Part shown: piece by piece, positions 25,937 to 34,661 of the stretch | Numbering within the stretch: position 1 is the first letter of the stretch | How the letters are laid out: every line of letters begins with the position of its first letter | NCBI GenBank assembly: GCA_013202975.1 | Contig: JABMQY010000039.1 | Span: forward strand, 1 to 61,900 | Length of the DNA stretch: 61,900 bases | From: Candidatus Saganbacteria bacterium | Lineage (GTDB): Bacteria > Margulisbacteria > WOR-1 > XYC2-FULL-46-14 | Reading direction: 5' to 3' | Notes under the pieces: generated by a model | Database searches by the model: none | Told to the model about the DNA's origin: nothing | What the model saw: the letters and a program-made list of their open reading frames with translations, nothing else | Program-made: the position numbers and the translations under genes

Positions 25937-27882
25937 TGCAAAAAAATATTGTTTATGAAAAATTAGGTTTATTTGGTCTAATTAATTTAATTATTTTAAA
26001 TAAGCAGGCAGAATATTTTAATATTTCCAGGTTTGCATGGTTATTGCTAAGGCTTTTTAGGTTGCAGGAGAGGATAAATCAAAAAAGGTGGCAGTCTGCC
26101 TCTATAACTGGGGATGATGGTGAATTGCTAGTACCAAAGATACATGAGGATATCACAAGTATTTGCCATGATATTGGAGAAGAAAGCCTGAATAACAGTT
26201 TTTTTAGACACTTCGATTCGAATAATTGTAATAAAATAAGGATTTTTTTGGCTAAAAAGCTGAAAGAGAGAATTGAAAGGAGAATCTTTTTGATAAATGT
26301 CTTGACCGCGGGGGATGTTTTTTGTGTTTCTGATAATCTATGTTTATTGGGTATTATGAAATATGCACAAAATAACGAGATTGAGCTTGAGCGTCACAAG
26401 TTTGCTTTGTCTGGTTTAATAAATTCAATTTATCTGATAATTAGATTTTCTTTGTTATTTCCTTTGTATCAATTATTTAAAACAATAATAAATAAGAGGA
26501 GATTTGCTTGCTCAAGACTTCCTGTAATTGCATCGTATTATAATTTGGTTGATATGCATTTAGACAAAGATAAAAGAAGTGCTCTTTTTCTATTTCTTAA
26601 ATCAAAGCTAAAACTAAAAGATGTTTTAATCTATTTTGATCGTGCGGATGTTCCTTGTACAGATGAAATGGTTGATGAGATGGATCGTTCCGGAATAAAA
26701 TATATTGCTATAAACAAAAAAGCTGCTTCGTCTAATCGAGTCCCGATCTGGAGCGTTAGTCGCACATTCTTTAAGGTTCTTTTAAGAAGGAATCTTAGTC
26801 TAATCTTTAATTTGTTTATGGCCTCTTTTAAAGGGGATTTTTTGAGACCGATTGATATTTGTGGGTTGTTTGAATTTAATTGTTTTTATGCGTATAATTT
26901 TGATTTTTATAAGTCACTCAATATCAAAATTGATAATATTGTTAGCTGGGATAGCCAGATTGTTCCAAGAGCAGCGGCGCTAAATGATTTGGGCGGCGTA
27001 TTTGTCCAATATCAGCTAGCAAACTCTCCCAAAGCAAATATAACCCTGGGTTCTGTTGCAGATGTTTATTTCTTGTTTGGTCCTTATTATAAGGATATCT
27101 TGTTGAAGTCAAAATCAGACATTAATTGTTTTGCATATAGTGGTTATATTACGGATTATTCGTTTGAGGCAGTTAGAAACAAATCTGCCTTACTGCGGCA
27201 GAAAATCATGGAAAATGGCGCAAAGTTTATTATTTCTTTTTTTGATGAATCATTTGGAGATTCCGAAAATGAGGTTTTTCCATCTACTAGAGCAAAGTCA
27301 ATATATGATTTCTTTGCTGAATTGGTTATAGATAATCCTGATATTGCAGTTATTCACAAGCCCAAGAAGGCCGGTTTTTCATTTGAATCTAAATTGGTTA
27401 ACCAGGCTCTTAAAACCAAAAGGTATATTTTATGGACAGGGGGAAAGTATCTAACTGATTCGTTCCCGAGCGAAATTGCCCAGGCTTCGGATTTATCTGT
27501 TAGTTTGCTTTTTGGCGGCACAGTTTTTCTTGAAACTATTCTTTCAAATGTGCCATCTGTTTTTCTTGATCTTGAGAAATTGTACTATTATGATGAATAC
27601 AAGATTAACGAAAAACAGTTTGTTTTTGATAACCTAGTAGACTTAAAAAAACATATTTTTTCTCTTAAAGGGAAGGTTCAAAAAAATGAGCCTTCCGCTG
27701 AACTTGTCGAAATGTTAAAGCAGAAAGATCCTTTTCAAGATGGCCGGGCAATTGAAAGAATAGGGGATTATCTGTATTTACTTTTTGAAGGGTTGAAAAA
27801 TGGGGGAGAAAAGGATTCTGTCCTGGCTTTTGCCTCAAATGAGTATGCAAAAAAATGGGGAGAGCAAAATATTGAGTGTTAA
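25936..27882 (+). CDS. Large putative surface-carbohydrate transferase (GT-B-like), unrecognised
   Basis: This 648-residue protein has no membrane anchor beyond a hydrophobic stretch at about 160-185. The C-terminal third looks like the second half of a GT-B fold: AVIHKPKKAGFS, a loop region, then SVSLLFGGTVFLETILSNVPSVFLD (short-side-chain loop, Glu, helix, Pro). CDP-glycerol transferases and capsule KpsC/S-type enzymes share that arrangement. No N-terminal family is recognised. It is overlapped by a second large protein with the same C-terminal pattern. GGGAG eight bases before the ATG supports the start. The role is inferred as sugar or ulosonic-acid transfer. Confidence 0.6.
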   Translation: MQKNIVYEKLGLFGLINLIILNKQAEYFNISRFAWLLLRLFRLQERINQKRWQSASITGDDGELLVPKIHEDITSICHDIGEESLNNSFFRHFDSNNCNKIRIFLAKKLKERIERRIFLINVLTAGDVFCVSDNLCLLGIMKYAQNNEIELERHKFALSGLINSIYLIIRFSLLFPLYQLFKTIINKRRFACSRLPVIASYYNLVDMHLDKDKRSALFLFLKSKLKLKDVLIYFDRADVPCTDEMVDEMDRSGIKYIAINKKAASSNRVPIWSVSRTFFKVLLRRNLSLIFNLFMASFKGDFLRPIDICGLFEFNCFYAYNFDFYKSLNIKIDNIVSWDSQIVPRAAALNDLGGVFVQYQLANSPKANITLGSVADVYFLFGPYYKDILLKSKSDINCFAYSGYITDYSFEAVRNKSALLRQKIMENGAKFIISFFDESFGDSENEVFPSTRAKSIYDFFAELVIDNPDIAVIHKPKKAGFSFESKLVNQALKTKRYILWTGGKYLTDSFPSEIAQASDLSVSLLFGGTVFLETILSNVPSVFLDLEKLYYYDEYKINEKQFVFDNLVDLKKHIFSLKGKVQKNEPSAELVEMLKQKDPFQDGRAIERIGDYLYLLFEGLKNGGEKDSVLAFASNEYAKKWGEQNIEC

Positions 27883-29845
27883 GAAGTTAGTATTTTTGGA
27901 ATTTATTGATGAGGCGGATGCTTATCTGTCAAAGAATAAGAATATATCTGATGATACTCTTTTTATCGCTTTGATGCCGAGGATCAAGCTTTATCTAGAA
28001 AAAAAAGGCGTTAGGGTTGATTCTACTTACGGCTATTTTGACAATTCGTCTCACGCAAAAGTCTCTTTGTGGGTTGAGGAGGCAATTGGTTGTTTTGAGG
28101 ATGCGCTTGAAATAAAAGACAGTTCTTCAATATCAGAAACCTATCATAATTCGTTTATTTATTATCTTCGTTTTACTTTTACTTACTTAGCCTGGGTAAC
28201 CGAAGTTATTCATAATGCTTGCAAGAAGCATTTGCCGCAAGAGATTTGTGCCTGTATTCAGCAGCATAACCAGGTAACTACCCCATTAATATCAGACCAG
28301 GAGCGCTATCTTGGATTAATCTGTAGGGATTATTCTGCTAGACGGAGGATTGGGTTTTGTGGCCTTGATTTTAAGGTGAATCCTGTTAATGAAAATTTAA
28401 AGGGAGGATCAAATACATATTCAAACATTTTCATTCGTCTTGCCGCCAAAATCAATTTGTGGTGTTTTGCCCGTGCCTGTCAAAAGCCGGCAATTTTAGC
28501 TACGGGTTTTTCTTATGGCATGCCGGAGTTGTTTTTAAAATTACAAGATAGTTTTTCTGATTTTTCTTGGCTGCTTTTTATAGGGGCGAGAAGCTCCAAA
28601 CTCAAAATATTTTTATTAATGCTAGTTAATCTTTTTTCCGCAATTACAGGTATAAAAACAAGTCTTTTTAATGCACGGGTTCCGATTAATGTTGTTTTTC
28701 CTCTTGATTTTGTCGGGTATCTCTCTTTGGATATCAATGATGTTCAATTTAACCTTTGCCTGAACCAGACTTGGAAAAGGATTGATGCAATGCCCAAACA
28801 AATTTTCTTGTTTGAAGATGTGTTTTTGGGGAAGTTGATTAAAAAAAGACTTTCTGATGGTATTTTGCCGGAAATAAAAAGATTGCATAAAATGGTAGCC
28901 GGAATGGAAAAACTTGTTGCAAAAGCAAGGCCCTTTTTTGTTTTGTCCCCATTTAGCAGGTCAGAAACCTTTGCCTTGGGAGAAATCTGCAGGTTAAATG
29001 AGATTCCAGCTATGCTTATTTCCCATGGGACTCATATCCCTCCTAAAAATCGTGTTGAAGAAATTGAGCATGATCATTTAGGTCGTGGGGTTATTAATAC
29101 TGAATTTCCTTATACTGCGGCGCAGTCCCCCTGGGAAGTTAAATATGCTGACCACTTTAAGATAAAAAGTAAAGTTGTTAAAACGGGCCCCCTGCTTTGG
29201 TCAATAATTTCTGGGTCTCCACCCCCAAATTTAAAACAATTAATATTGGGTAAAAAATTTGCTGATAAAAGGGTTGTTTTACATGCCGCTACACAAAAAG
29301 CAAGGGAAAGCATGAGAATGCATATCAATGAGACAGCTGATGAGTATATACAAGAGATCCTTGATATTTTTCAGGCAATAAAGCAGATTAAAGAGGCCGT
29401 TTTAGTTGTTAAATTCCGCAGTACTTCTAACCTTTCTTTAAAAGATCTGTTAACTGCTTTGCCTCAATCCGACCAATTGATTGTTGTTACAAAGCCATCT
29501 TTGGTGGATTTGTTGAGTATAACTGATCTGTTGGTTAGTTTTCAATCAACAGTTATCCAAGAAGCAATTTTAAATAGAATTCCGGTGCTAATGTATGGCG
29601 GCAGAGGACGCTATCAGCATTTTCCTGCTTTCGTAGTCAAGCCTGGGATTATGCCTAAGAAATGCTCAGCCTATCACGCAGTAAACTGTGAGGATTTGCA
29701 ATTAACCCTTGAATGGCTTCTAAGGAATCATAGCGGCAGATGTTTGGATGATCAGCATATAAGGGAGCATCTGTTTCTTCCTGATGAAAAAGAGGGAATT
29801 ATTGATTTTATAAATAAATTAAGGGAGGAAAAAGTCTCTTTATGA
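27872..29845 (+). CDS. Large putative surface-carbohydrate transferase (GT-B-like), unrecognised
   Basis: This protein of about 657 residues has the GT-B-type elements IPAMLISHGTHIPP (about 390-405; a His-Gly acceptor/nucleotide loop), VVKTGPLLW, VVLHAATQ, VVKFRSTSN and LLVSFQSTVIQEAILNRIPVLMYGG. The last is like the SXXXEA-P motif of UDP-sugar epimerases, CDP-glycerol transferases and Kdo transferases. The track start (27800) lies deep in the previous gene. TTG 27872 has GGAGAG seven bases upstream and overlaps by 11 bases; ATG 27845 is also possible. It is likely a glycosyltransferase for an acidic sugar, but no family is recognised. Confidence 0.62.
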   Translation: MSVKKLVFLEFIDEADAYLSKNKNISDDTLFIALMPRIKLYLEKKGVRVDSTYGYFDNSSHAKVSLWVEEAIGCFEDALEIKDSSSISETYHNSFIYYLRFTFTYLAWVTEVIHNACKKHLPQEICACIQQHNQVTTPLISDQERYLGLICRDYSARRRIGFCGLDFKVNPVNENLKGGSNTYSNIFIRLAAKINLWCFARACQKPAILATGFSYGMPELFLKLQDSFSDFSWLLFIGARSSKLKIFLLMLVNLFSAITGIKTSLFNARVPINVVFPLDFVGYLSLDINDVQFNLCLNQTWKRIDAMPKQIFLFEDVFLGKLIKKRLSDGILPEIKRLHKMVAGMEKLVAKARPFFVLSPFSRSETFALGEICRLNEIPAMLISHGTHIPPKNRVEEIEHDHLGRGVINTEFPYTAAQSPWEVKYADHFKIKSKVVKTGPLLWSIISGSPPPNLKQLILGKKFADKRVVLHAATQKARESMRMHINETADEYIQEILDIFQAIKQIKEAVLVVKFRSTSNLSLKDLLTALPQSDQLIVVTKPSLVDLLSITDLLVSFQSTVIQEAILNRIPVLMYGGRGRYQHFPAFVVKPGIMPKKCSAYHAVNCEDLQLTLEWLLRNHSGRCLDDQHIREHLFLPDEKEGIIDFINKLREEKVSL

Positions 29846-30747
29846 AGATATTAATTTCTACTAGTTCTTTTGGGAATTTTGACGATTCGCCAATCAGGAC
29901 ATTGGAGTCAAAAGGATTGGAAGTTGTCTTGAATCCATATAAAAGGAAACTTGCTGTTTCTGAGAGTATTGAATTGCTTAATGGAGTAGCTGGTTTAATT
30001 GCCGGGACAGAAGCTTTAACAGAGGATGTTTTGATTAAATCAAAAAATCTGAAGGTGATTTCTCGTTGTGGTGTTGGAATGGACAGTGTTGACCTAAAAA
30101 CTGCCCAAAGGTTAGGGATTGAGGTCATTAATACTCCGGATGCACCGACGCAATCTGTGGCTGAGCTTGCAATTGCTCTGATTTTTTCACTTTTACGGCA
30201 TATCTCTGTATCGGACAAGAATGTAAAAGAAGGTAAGTGGAACAAGTTGATGGGGAATCTTTTAATCGGCAAAACCTTGGGCATAATCGGTTATGGCAGG
30301 ATCGGGAGGCGGCTATGCCACCTTTTGTCACCTTTTGGATTAAACATAATTGCCCATGATATAAATGAGGATTCTAGCGCCAAATTTGTGTCGCTGGATG
30401 AACTTTTTGCCAATGCGGATATACTAACTATTCATGTTTCAACATCAAAATGTCTTATTGGTAAGAATGAACTAAAAAAGGTAAAACCCACCGCTCTTAT
30501 GGTTAATCTTTCTCGGGGGGGAGTTGTTGATGAGGATGCTTTGTTTTCTGCCCTAAAAGAGAAAAGGATTGCTGGAGCAGCAGTAGATGTTTTTAGCAAA
30601 GAGCCTTATTCCGGTCCATTAAGTGAATTTGATAATGTAATTTTAACTCCACATATTGGTTCGTACGCAAAAGAGAGCAGGATTGAAATGGAAAAACAGG
30701 CTGTTCACAATTTAATTAAAGCCTTTGAGATGAAAGGGGTATTATGA
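29842..30747 (+). CDS. D-2-hydroxyacid dehydrogenase (phosphoglycerate dehydrogenase-like)
   Basis: This 301-residue member of the D-isomer 2-hydroxyacid dehydrogenases has ISRCGVGMDSVDL, SVAELAIALIFSLLR, the NAD motif GIIGYGRIG (about 148-156), NLSRGGVVDEDAL (catalytic Arg) and LTPHIGSYAKESR (catalytic His). It lacks the ACT domain of serine-pathway SerA, and the next seven genes are not serine genes. A role in oxidising or reducing a three- or four-carbon hydroxyacid that feeds the neighbouring aldolases is more likely. It overlaps both neighbours by ATGA. Confidence 0.88.
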   Translation: MKILISTSSFGNFDDSPIRTLESKGLEVVLNPYKRKLAVSESIELLNGVAGLIAGTEALTEDVLIKSKNLKVISRCGVGMDSVDLKTAQRLGIEVINTPDAPTQSVAELAIALIFSLLRHISVSDKNVKEGKWNKLMGNLLIGKTLGIIGYGRIGRRLCHLLSPFGLNIIAHDINEDSSAKFVSLDELFANADILTIHVSTSKCLIGKNELKKVKPTALMVNLSRGGVVDEDALFSALKEKRIAGAAVDVFSKEPYSGPLSEFDNVILTPHIGSYAKESRIEMEKQAVHNLIKAFEMKGVL

Positions 30748-32279
30748 AAGTAATTGTTTTTGGAGGATCGGGTTTTTTGGGTAGTCATGTTGCTGATGCT
30801 TTATCAAAATCTGGACATGAGGTTACTATCTTTGATATAAAGCAATCTTCTCATTTAAAACAAAATCAAAAAATGATAATTGGGGATATTCTTGATCAGG
30901 TTGCGGTAGAAGCTGCCGTGGCTGGGATGGATTTGGTCTACCATTTTGCAGGAATTGCAGACATAAAAGAGGCCTTTGAGAAACGCCGTGAGGCAATTCA
31001 GTATAATATATTAGGAACCTTGAATTTGTTAGAAGCAAGCCGTTTAGGAAAAATTAAGCGGTTTATTTTTGCCTCAACAGTTTATGTTTGTAGTAACTCC
31101 GGGTCGATTTATCGAACTACCAAAAGAGCCTGTGAGTCCCTTATAGAGGATTATTTAAAGGCCTTCGATCTTGAATATACAATCCTTCGTTATGGTTCGT
31201 TATATGGTGCTCGGGCTGGGATGAACAATAGTGTATATCGGTTGATCTATCAGACAATAAAAGAAGAAAATCTGATTGAATTTTCAGCAAATCCTGATGA
31301 TGAGAGAAAATATATACATGTTGAAGATGCGGCTATTATGAGCGTTGATATCTTGGACGAAAAATATAAGAATCAGAGACTTATTTTGACCGGAAAGGAA
31401 TCGATAAAGGTTAGCGATTTATTTGCGGTTATAAAACAGATGGTTGGGAAGGAAATAAAAATTAAATATAGGTCTCCGGATCAAAATTTTCATTATAACA
31501 AGCATTATGATGATCAGCTTCAGCTCCTTGCCGGCAAAGAAATTTATGCCGGGAGAAACCTTAATGATCAGTTAAGCATGCTGGTTGAGAAAATTCAGGA
31601 GAGGGAGATTAAGAAAATCAAGAAACTAAAGGCAATCATTTTTGATTTTGATGGGGTTATCCTGGAATCTGTTGATATTAAAACAAAGGCCTTTGCAAAA
31701 CTTTTTGCCGATTACCCTGAGCATATTGATGATATTATAAAGCTTCATCTTGATAATGGCGGAATGTCGAGATTTAAGAAGTTTGAGATAATTTATCGTG
31801 ATTTTTTCAAGAAACCCCTTAGTGAAAGTAAGAGCCGGGAATTAGGCGGCCAATTTTCAAAAATTGTATTTGATGAGGTGTTAAGATGTTCTTTTGTAAA
31901 AGGTGCAAAGCAGCTATTAGACAAACATCTTGAGTGCTACGATTTTTATATTGTTTCTGGGACGCCTGAAGACGAGATCCGTTCAATAGTGGAAAAAAGA
32001 GGTTTAGGTTGTTATTTTAAGAAGGTTTATGGTTCACCTGCTTCAAAGGGGAATTTAATTGGCAAAATATTAAAGGATGAGGCCCTCATTCCCGATGAGG
32101 TTGTTTTTATAGGGGATTCGATAAATGATTATAAAGGTGCAAAGGAAGCTGGGGTGAAATTTATTGCCAGAAAATTGAGCCCTAAGATTAGTACCTTTGA
32201 CGGGTTAGATAATTATGCCATAGTTGATGATTTGGAGCAGTTTGATCATATACTTTGCGAAGAAAGGAGTGCTAAATAA
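30744..32279 (+). CDS. Fusion of NAD-dependent sugar epimerase (SDR) and HAD phosphatase
   Basis: This is a 511-residue two-domain protein. Residues 1 to about 285 form an extended SDR (VFGGSGFLGSHVADAL, FASTVYV, YRTTKR with Tyr/Lys, RYGSLYGARAGM). Residues about 292-511 form a HAD hydrolase (IFDFDGVILES motif I, IVSGTPEDE motif II, PASKGNLI Lys of motif III, FIGDSINDYKGA motif IV). The fusion suggests an epimerised or dehydrated sugar phosphate is dephosphorylated in the same pathway, with product passed between domains. I know no named enzyme of this build. TAATG overlap with the next gene, AGGAG nine bases before it. Confidence 0.86.
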   Translation: MKVIVFGGSGFLGSHVADALSKSGHEVTIFDIKQSSHLKQNQKMIIGDILDQVAVEAAVAGMDLVYHFAGIADIKEAFEKRREAIQYNILGTLNLLEASRLGKIKRFIFASTVYVCSNSGSIYRTTKRACESLIEDYLKAFDLEYTILRYGSLYGARAGMNNSVYRLIYQTIKEENLIEFSANPDDERKYIHVEDAAIMSVDILDEKYKNQRLILTGKESIKVSDLFAVIKQMVGKEIKIKYRSPDQNFHYNKHYDDQLQLLAGKEIYAGRNLNDQLSMLVEKIQEREIKKIKKLKAIIFDFDGVILESVDIKTKAFAKLFADYPEHIDDIIKLHLDNGGMSRFKKFEIIYRDFFKKPLSESKSRELGGQFSKIVFDEVLRCSFVKGAKQLLDKHLECYDFYIVSGTPEDEIRSIVEKRGLGCYFKKVYGSPASKGNLIGKILKDEALIPDEVVFIGDSINDYKGAKEAGVKFIARKLSPKISTFDGLDNYAIVDDLEQFDHILCEERSAK

Positions 32280-32959
32280 TGAAACAGGAAATTGTTGCCG
32301 TTGTTGCGGTGCGCGAGGGATCGATTAGGGTGAAAGACAAGAATTTTCGTCCTTTTGCTTCGGAAAAGAGCTTGTTGCATCTTAAGATATCTCAATTAAA
32401 AAAATCAGGATGTTTTGACCATATCTATGTAACATCTGATTCTAGAAAAGCTAAGGAAATTGCACAAGAGCTGGGGGTTGAGTTTTTGGAGCGTGATCAT
32501 TATATGTGCAAAGGAGATACCCCTTGGTCTGAAGTAGTCCATTATATTGCATCTTCTGTTCCTGGAGATCCGATTATTTGCTGGGCCAATCCAACTAGCC
32601 CTTTTCAAGCAGATTATGCGGATGCAGTCAAAAAGTTTTTAGAGATTCAACCGGAGTATAATAGTCTTATTTCTGTTGAAGAGGTAAGAGAGTTTTTTGT
32701 TAATTCAAACGGTCGTCCGGCCAACCATAATTGGGGTTTTTGGCATGAGCGTTCTCAGGATTTGGAAAAATTAAATCGTATGACAACTGCTATTTTTATT
32801 GCCAAAAAGTCGGATATGATTAGTTGGCATTATATGATAGGAACAAAGGTATTTCTTTATTATGTCTCAAAGACAGAGGGGATAGATATTGATACTCCCG
32901 AGGATTTTAGTTTGGCCGAAAAAATCTACCTTTGCAGGAGTGAAAATGAACGAAAATAA
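32279..32959 (+). CDS. CMP-sugar synthetase, acylneuraminate cytidylyltransferase family
   Basis: This 226-residue NeuA-type protein has VVAVREGSIRVKDKNFRPF (a variant of the R-GS-R-KN CTP loop), IYVTSDSRKAKEIA, PIICWANPTSPFQ and the C-terminal GIDIDTPEDFSLAEKI. It is clearly different from LegF at 20964, with different loops and NWGFWHERSQDL in the sugar-binding part, so it probably activates another alpha-keto acid sugar. It sits between the SDR-HAD fusion and the aldolase fusion. The variant CTP loop (V in place of Pro-Ala) is unusual. Confidence 0.84.
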   Translation: MKQEIVAVVAVREGSIRVKDKNFRPFASEKSLLHLKISQLKKSGCFDHIYVTSDSRKAKEIAQELGVEFLERDHYMCKGDTPWSEVVHYIASSVPGDPIICWANPTSPFQADYADAVKKFLEIQPEYNSLISVEEVREFFVNSNGRPANHNWGFWHERSQDLEKLNRMTTAIFIAKKSDMISWHYMIGTKVFLYYVSKTEGIDIDTPEDFSLAEKIYLCRSENERK

Positions 32960-34661
32960 AAAAATTGAGCTGCTTGATTGCACTATCCGCGATGGCGGGT
33001 ATGTAAATAATTGGGATTTTGACAAGAAGCTGGTCCGTGAAACCTATCGGGCCCTTTCTAAGTCCGGGGTTGATTATGTTGAGCTTGGATACCATGGATC
33101 AGAAAAATATTTTGATAAAAGTAAGTTTGGGAGATTTAGGTTTTCTGATGCAGATGTTATTAATCAGATATGCGATGGAATAGATGGGGCTCAGGTAGCT
33201 TTAATGGTTGATTACGGCAAATTTGATTTGGCCGATTTAATTCAATACAAAGATTCTCCGGTGAAGCTCATTCGTTTAGCTTTTCATAAAGATAAACTTG
33301 AAGAGGCATTAGGTGTAGTTTCTTCCATAAATAAAATGGGGCTAAAAACATCTGTAAATCTTATGGGGTTTGTAGGTTATACTGTCGAGGAACGTATGAA
33401 ACTTTTAACGCTGCTCAAAGGGATTTCCCTGGACTATGCTTATGTAGCCGATAGTTATGGGTCAATGTTTCCAAATCAAATTGGCGATTTTTTTAGACCT
33501 TTACTCGAATTAGACCATATCAAATGGGGATTTCATCCTCATAATAACCTGCAAATGGCTTTTGCTAACTCTTTGGCAGCAATAGATGCGGGTGCTGTTA
33601 TTATAGACGGATCGGTCTTTGGTATGGGAAGAGGAGCGGGGAATTTGCCGAGTGAAATTATGCTGGCTTACCTGCACCATTTAAAGCCGGATAAATATAA
33701 TGTAATCCCGGTTTTGAATTTGATTGATCGTTATTATCAGGATCTCTATAAAAAATACGGATGGGGATATAACTTACCCTATATGCTTTCCGGAACGTAT
33801 GGATGCCATCCTAATTATGCAAAAAATCTGGTTGAGAGACAAGAATATGAAATTAAGGATATTTGGAATATTTTTGAGGTGATTGCCGCCAATAATCCGG
33901 TCGGCTTCAAGAAAGAGCTGGTTGATGAAATATTAAGAAAGGGGCTTTTCACTAAAAAACTATCCACAACTTCAGGTAAAAAGTCTCTTGAGACAAATAG
34001 TTATTCTAGCGTGTCAGTTCCTTACCTAAACAGGCATAAAAACAGAGATTTTCTTGTTTTAGCTAATGGGCCAAGCTTAAAAGAATATCAGCATGAGATA
34101 CAATCTTTTATTGAAAAATTTGATCCGATTATCCTTGGGGGGAACTTCCTGGGCGGATTGTTTAAGCCGCACTATCACGGTTTTGCAAATAAACGCAGGT
34201 TTACCGATTATGTTGATACGGTTGACAAAGATTCAAAGCTTCTTATAGGCCAGAATATTCCAAAAGAGATGATAAATGAGTATGCAAAGCGTGATTATGA
34301 GCTTGTTTATTATGAAAATACTCTGGAAAATACGTTTGACATACAAAATGGGGTTATCTCCTCAAGCTGCAGAACTATTTCTGTCCTTTTAGCTGCAGTG
34401 GCTTTAGTAATGGGGGCAAAAAAGATCTTTATTGTCGGAATGGATGGTTATATGGGCAATTCTCAGGACAAAATTCATCATTTTTATAAAGAGAGAAATG
34501 AAACAGAGAATTTGAATGAACTAAGGGAGAGAAATGATTGGAATTTAGTCTTTTTGAAGCAAATTGATGATTATATGATGTCTTTGGGGCTGGAGGGGCT
34601 GCATATTCTAACTCCGACAAATTATAAAGAATTTTATAAGGGGATAAAGAATTATATATGA
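32946..34661 (+). CDS. HMGL-like (DRE-TIM) aldolase fused to an MptE/DUF115-like domain
   Basis: This 571-residue fusion has an N-terminal half like 4-hydroxy-2-oxovalerate aldolases and other DRE-TIM metallolyases: LLDCTIRDGGYVNNW (9-23, metal Asp), VELGYHG, FHPHNNLQMAF (metal His pair, about 198-208) and GSVFGMGRGAGN. After a linker at about 340-360 comes a different domain: FLVLANGPSLKEY, then SSSCRTISVLLAAVALVMGAKKIFIVGMDGYM. This resembles the MptE/DUF115 domain of Maf-type motility accessory factors. The start is ATG 32946, five bases after AGGAG; the track's longer start lacks a site. It could make a keto acid and bind a nucleotide sugar. Confidence 0.82.
   Translation: MNENKKIELLDCTIRDGGYVNNWDFDKKLVRETYRALSKSGVDYVELGYHGSEKYFDKSKFGRFRFSDADVINQICDGIDGAQVALMVDYGKFDLADLIQYKDSPVKLIRLAFHKDKLEEALGVVSSINKMGLKTSVNLMGFVGYTVEERMKLLTLLKGISLDYAYVADSYGSMFPNQIGDFFRPLLELDHIKWGFHPHNNLQMAFANSLAAIDAGAVIIDGSVFGMGRGAGNLPSEIMLAYLHHLKPDKYNVIPVLNLIDRYYQDLYKKYGWGYNLPYMLSGTYGCHPNYAKNLVERQEYEIKDIWNIFEVIAANNPVGFKKELVDEILRKGLFTKKLSTTSGKKSLETNSYSSVSVPYLNRHKNRDFLVLANGPSLKEYQHEIQSFIEKFDPIILGGNFLGGLFKPHYHGFANKRRFTDYVDTVDKDSKLLIGQNIPKEMINEYAKRDYELVYYENTLENTFDIQNGVISSSCRTISVLLAAVALVMGAKKIFIVGMDGYMGNSQDKIHHFYKERNETENLNELRERNDWNLVFLKQIDDYMMSLGLEGLHILTPTNYKEFYKGIKNYI

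Noticed and set aside
32946-34661. A Maf flagellin-modification protein
   Set aside because: Only the C-terminal half resembles the DUF115 core. The N-terminal half is an aldolase, and no flagellar genes are present.
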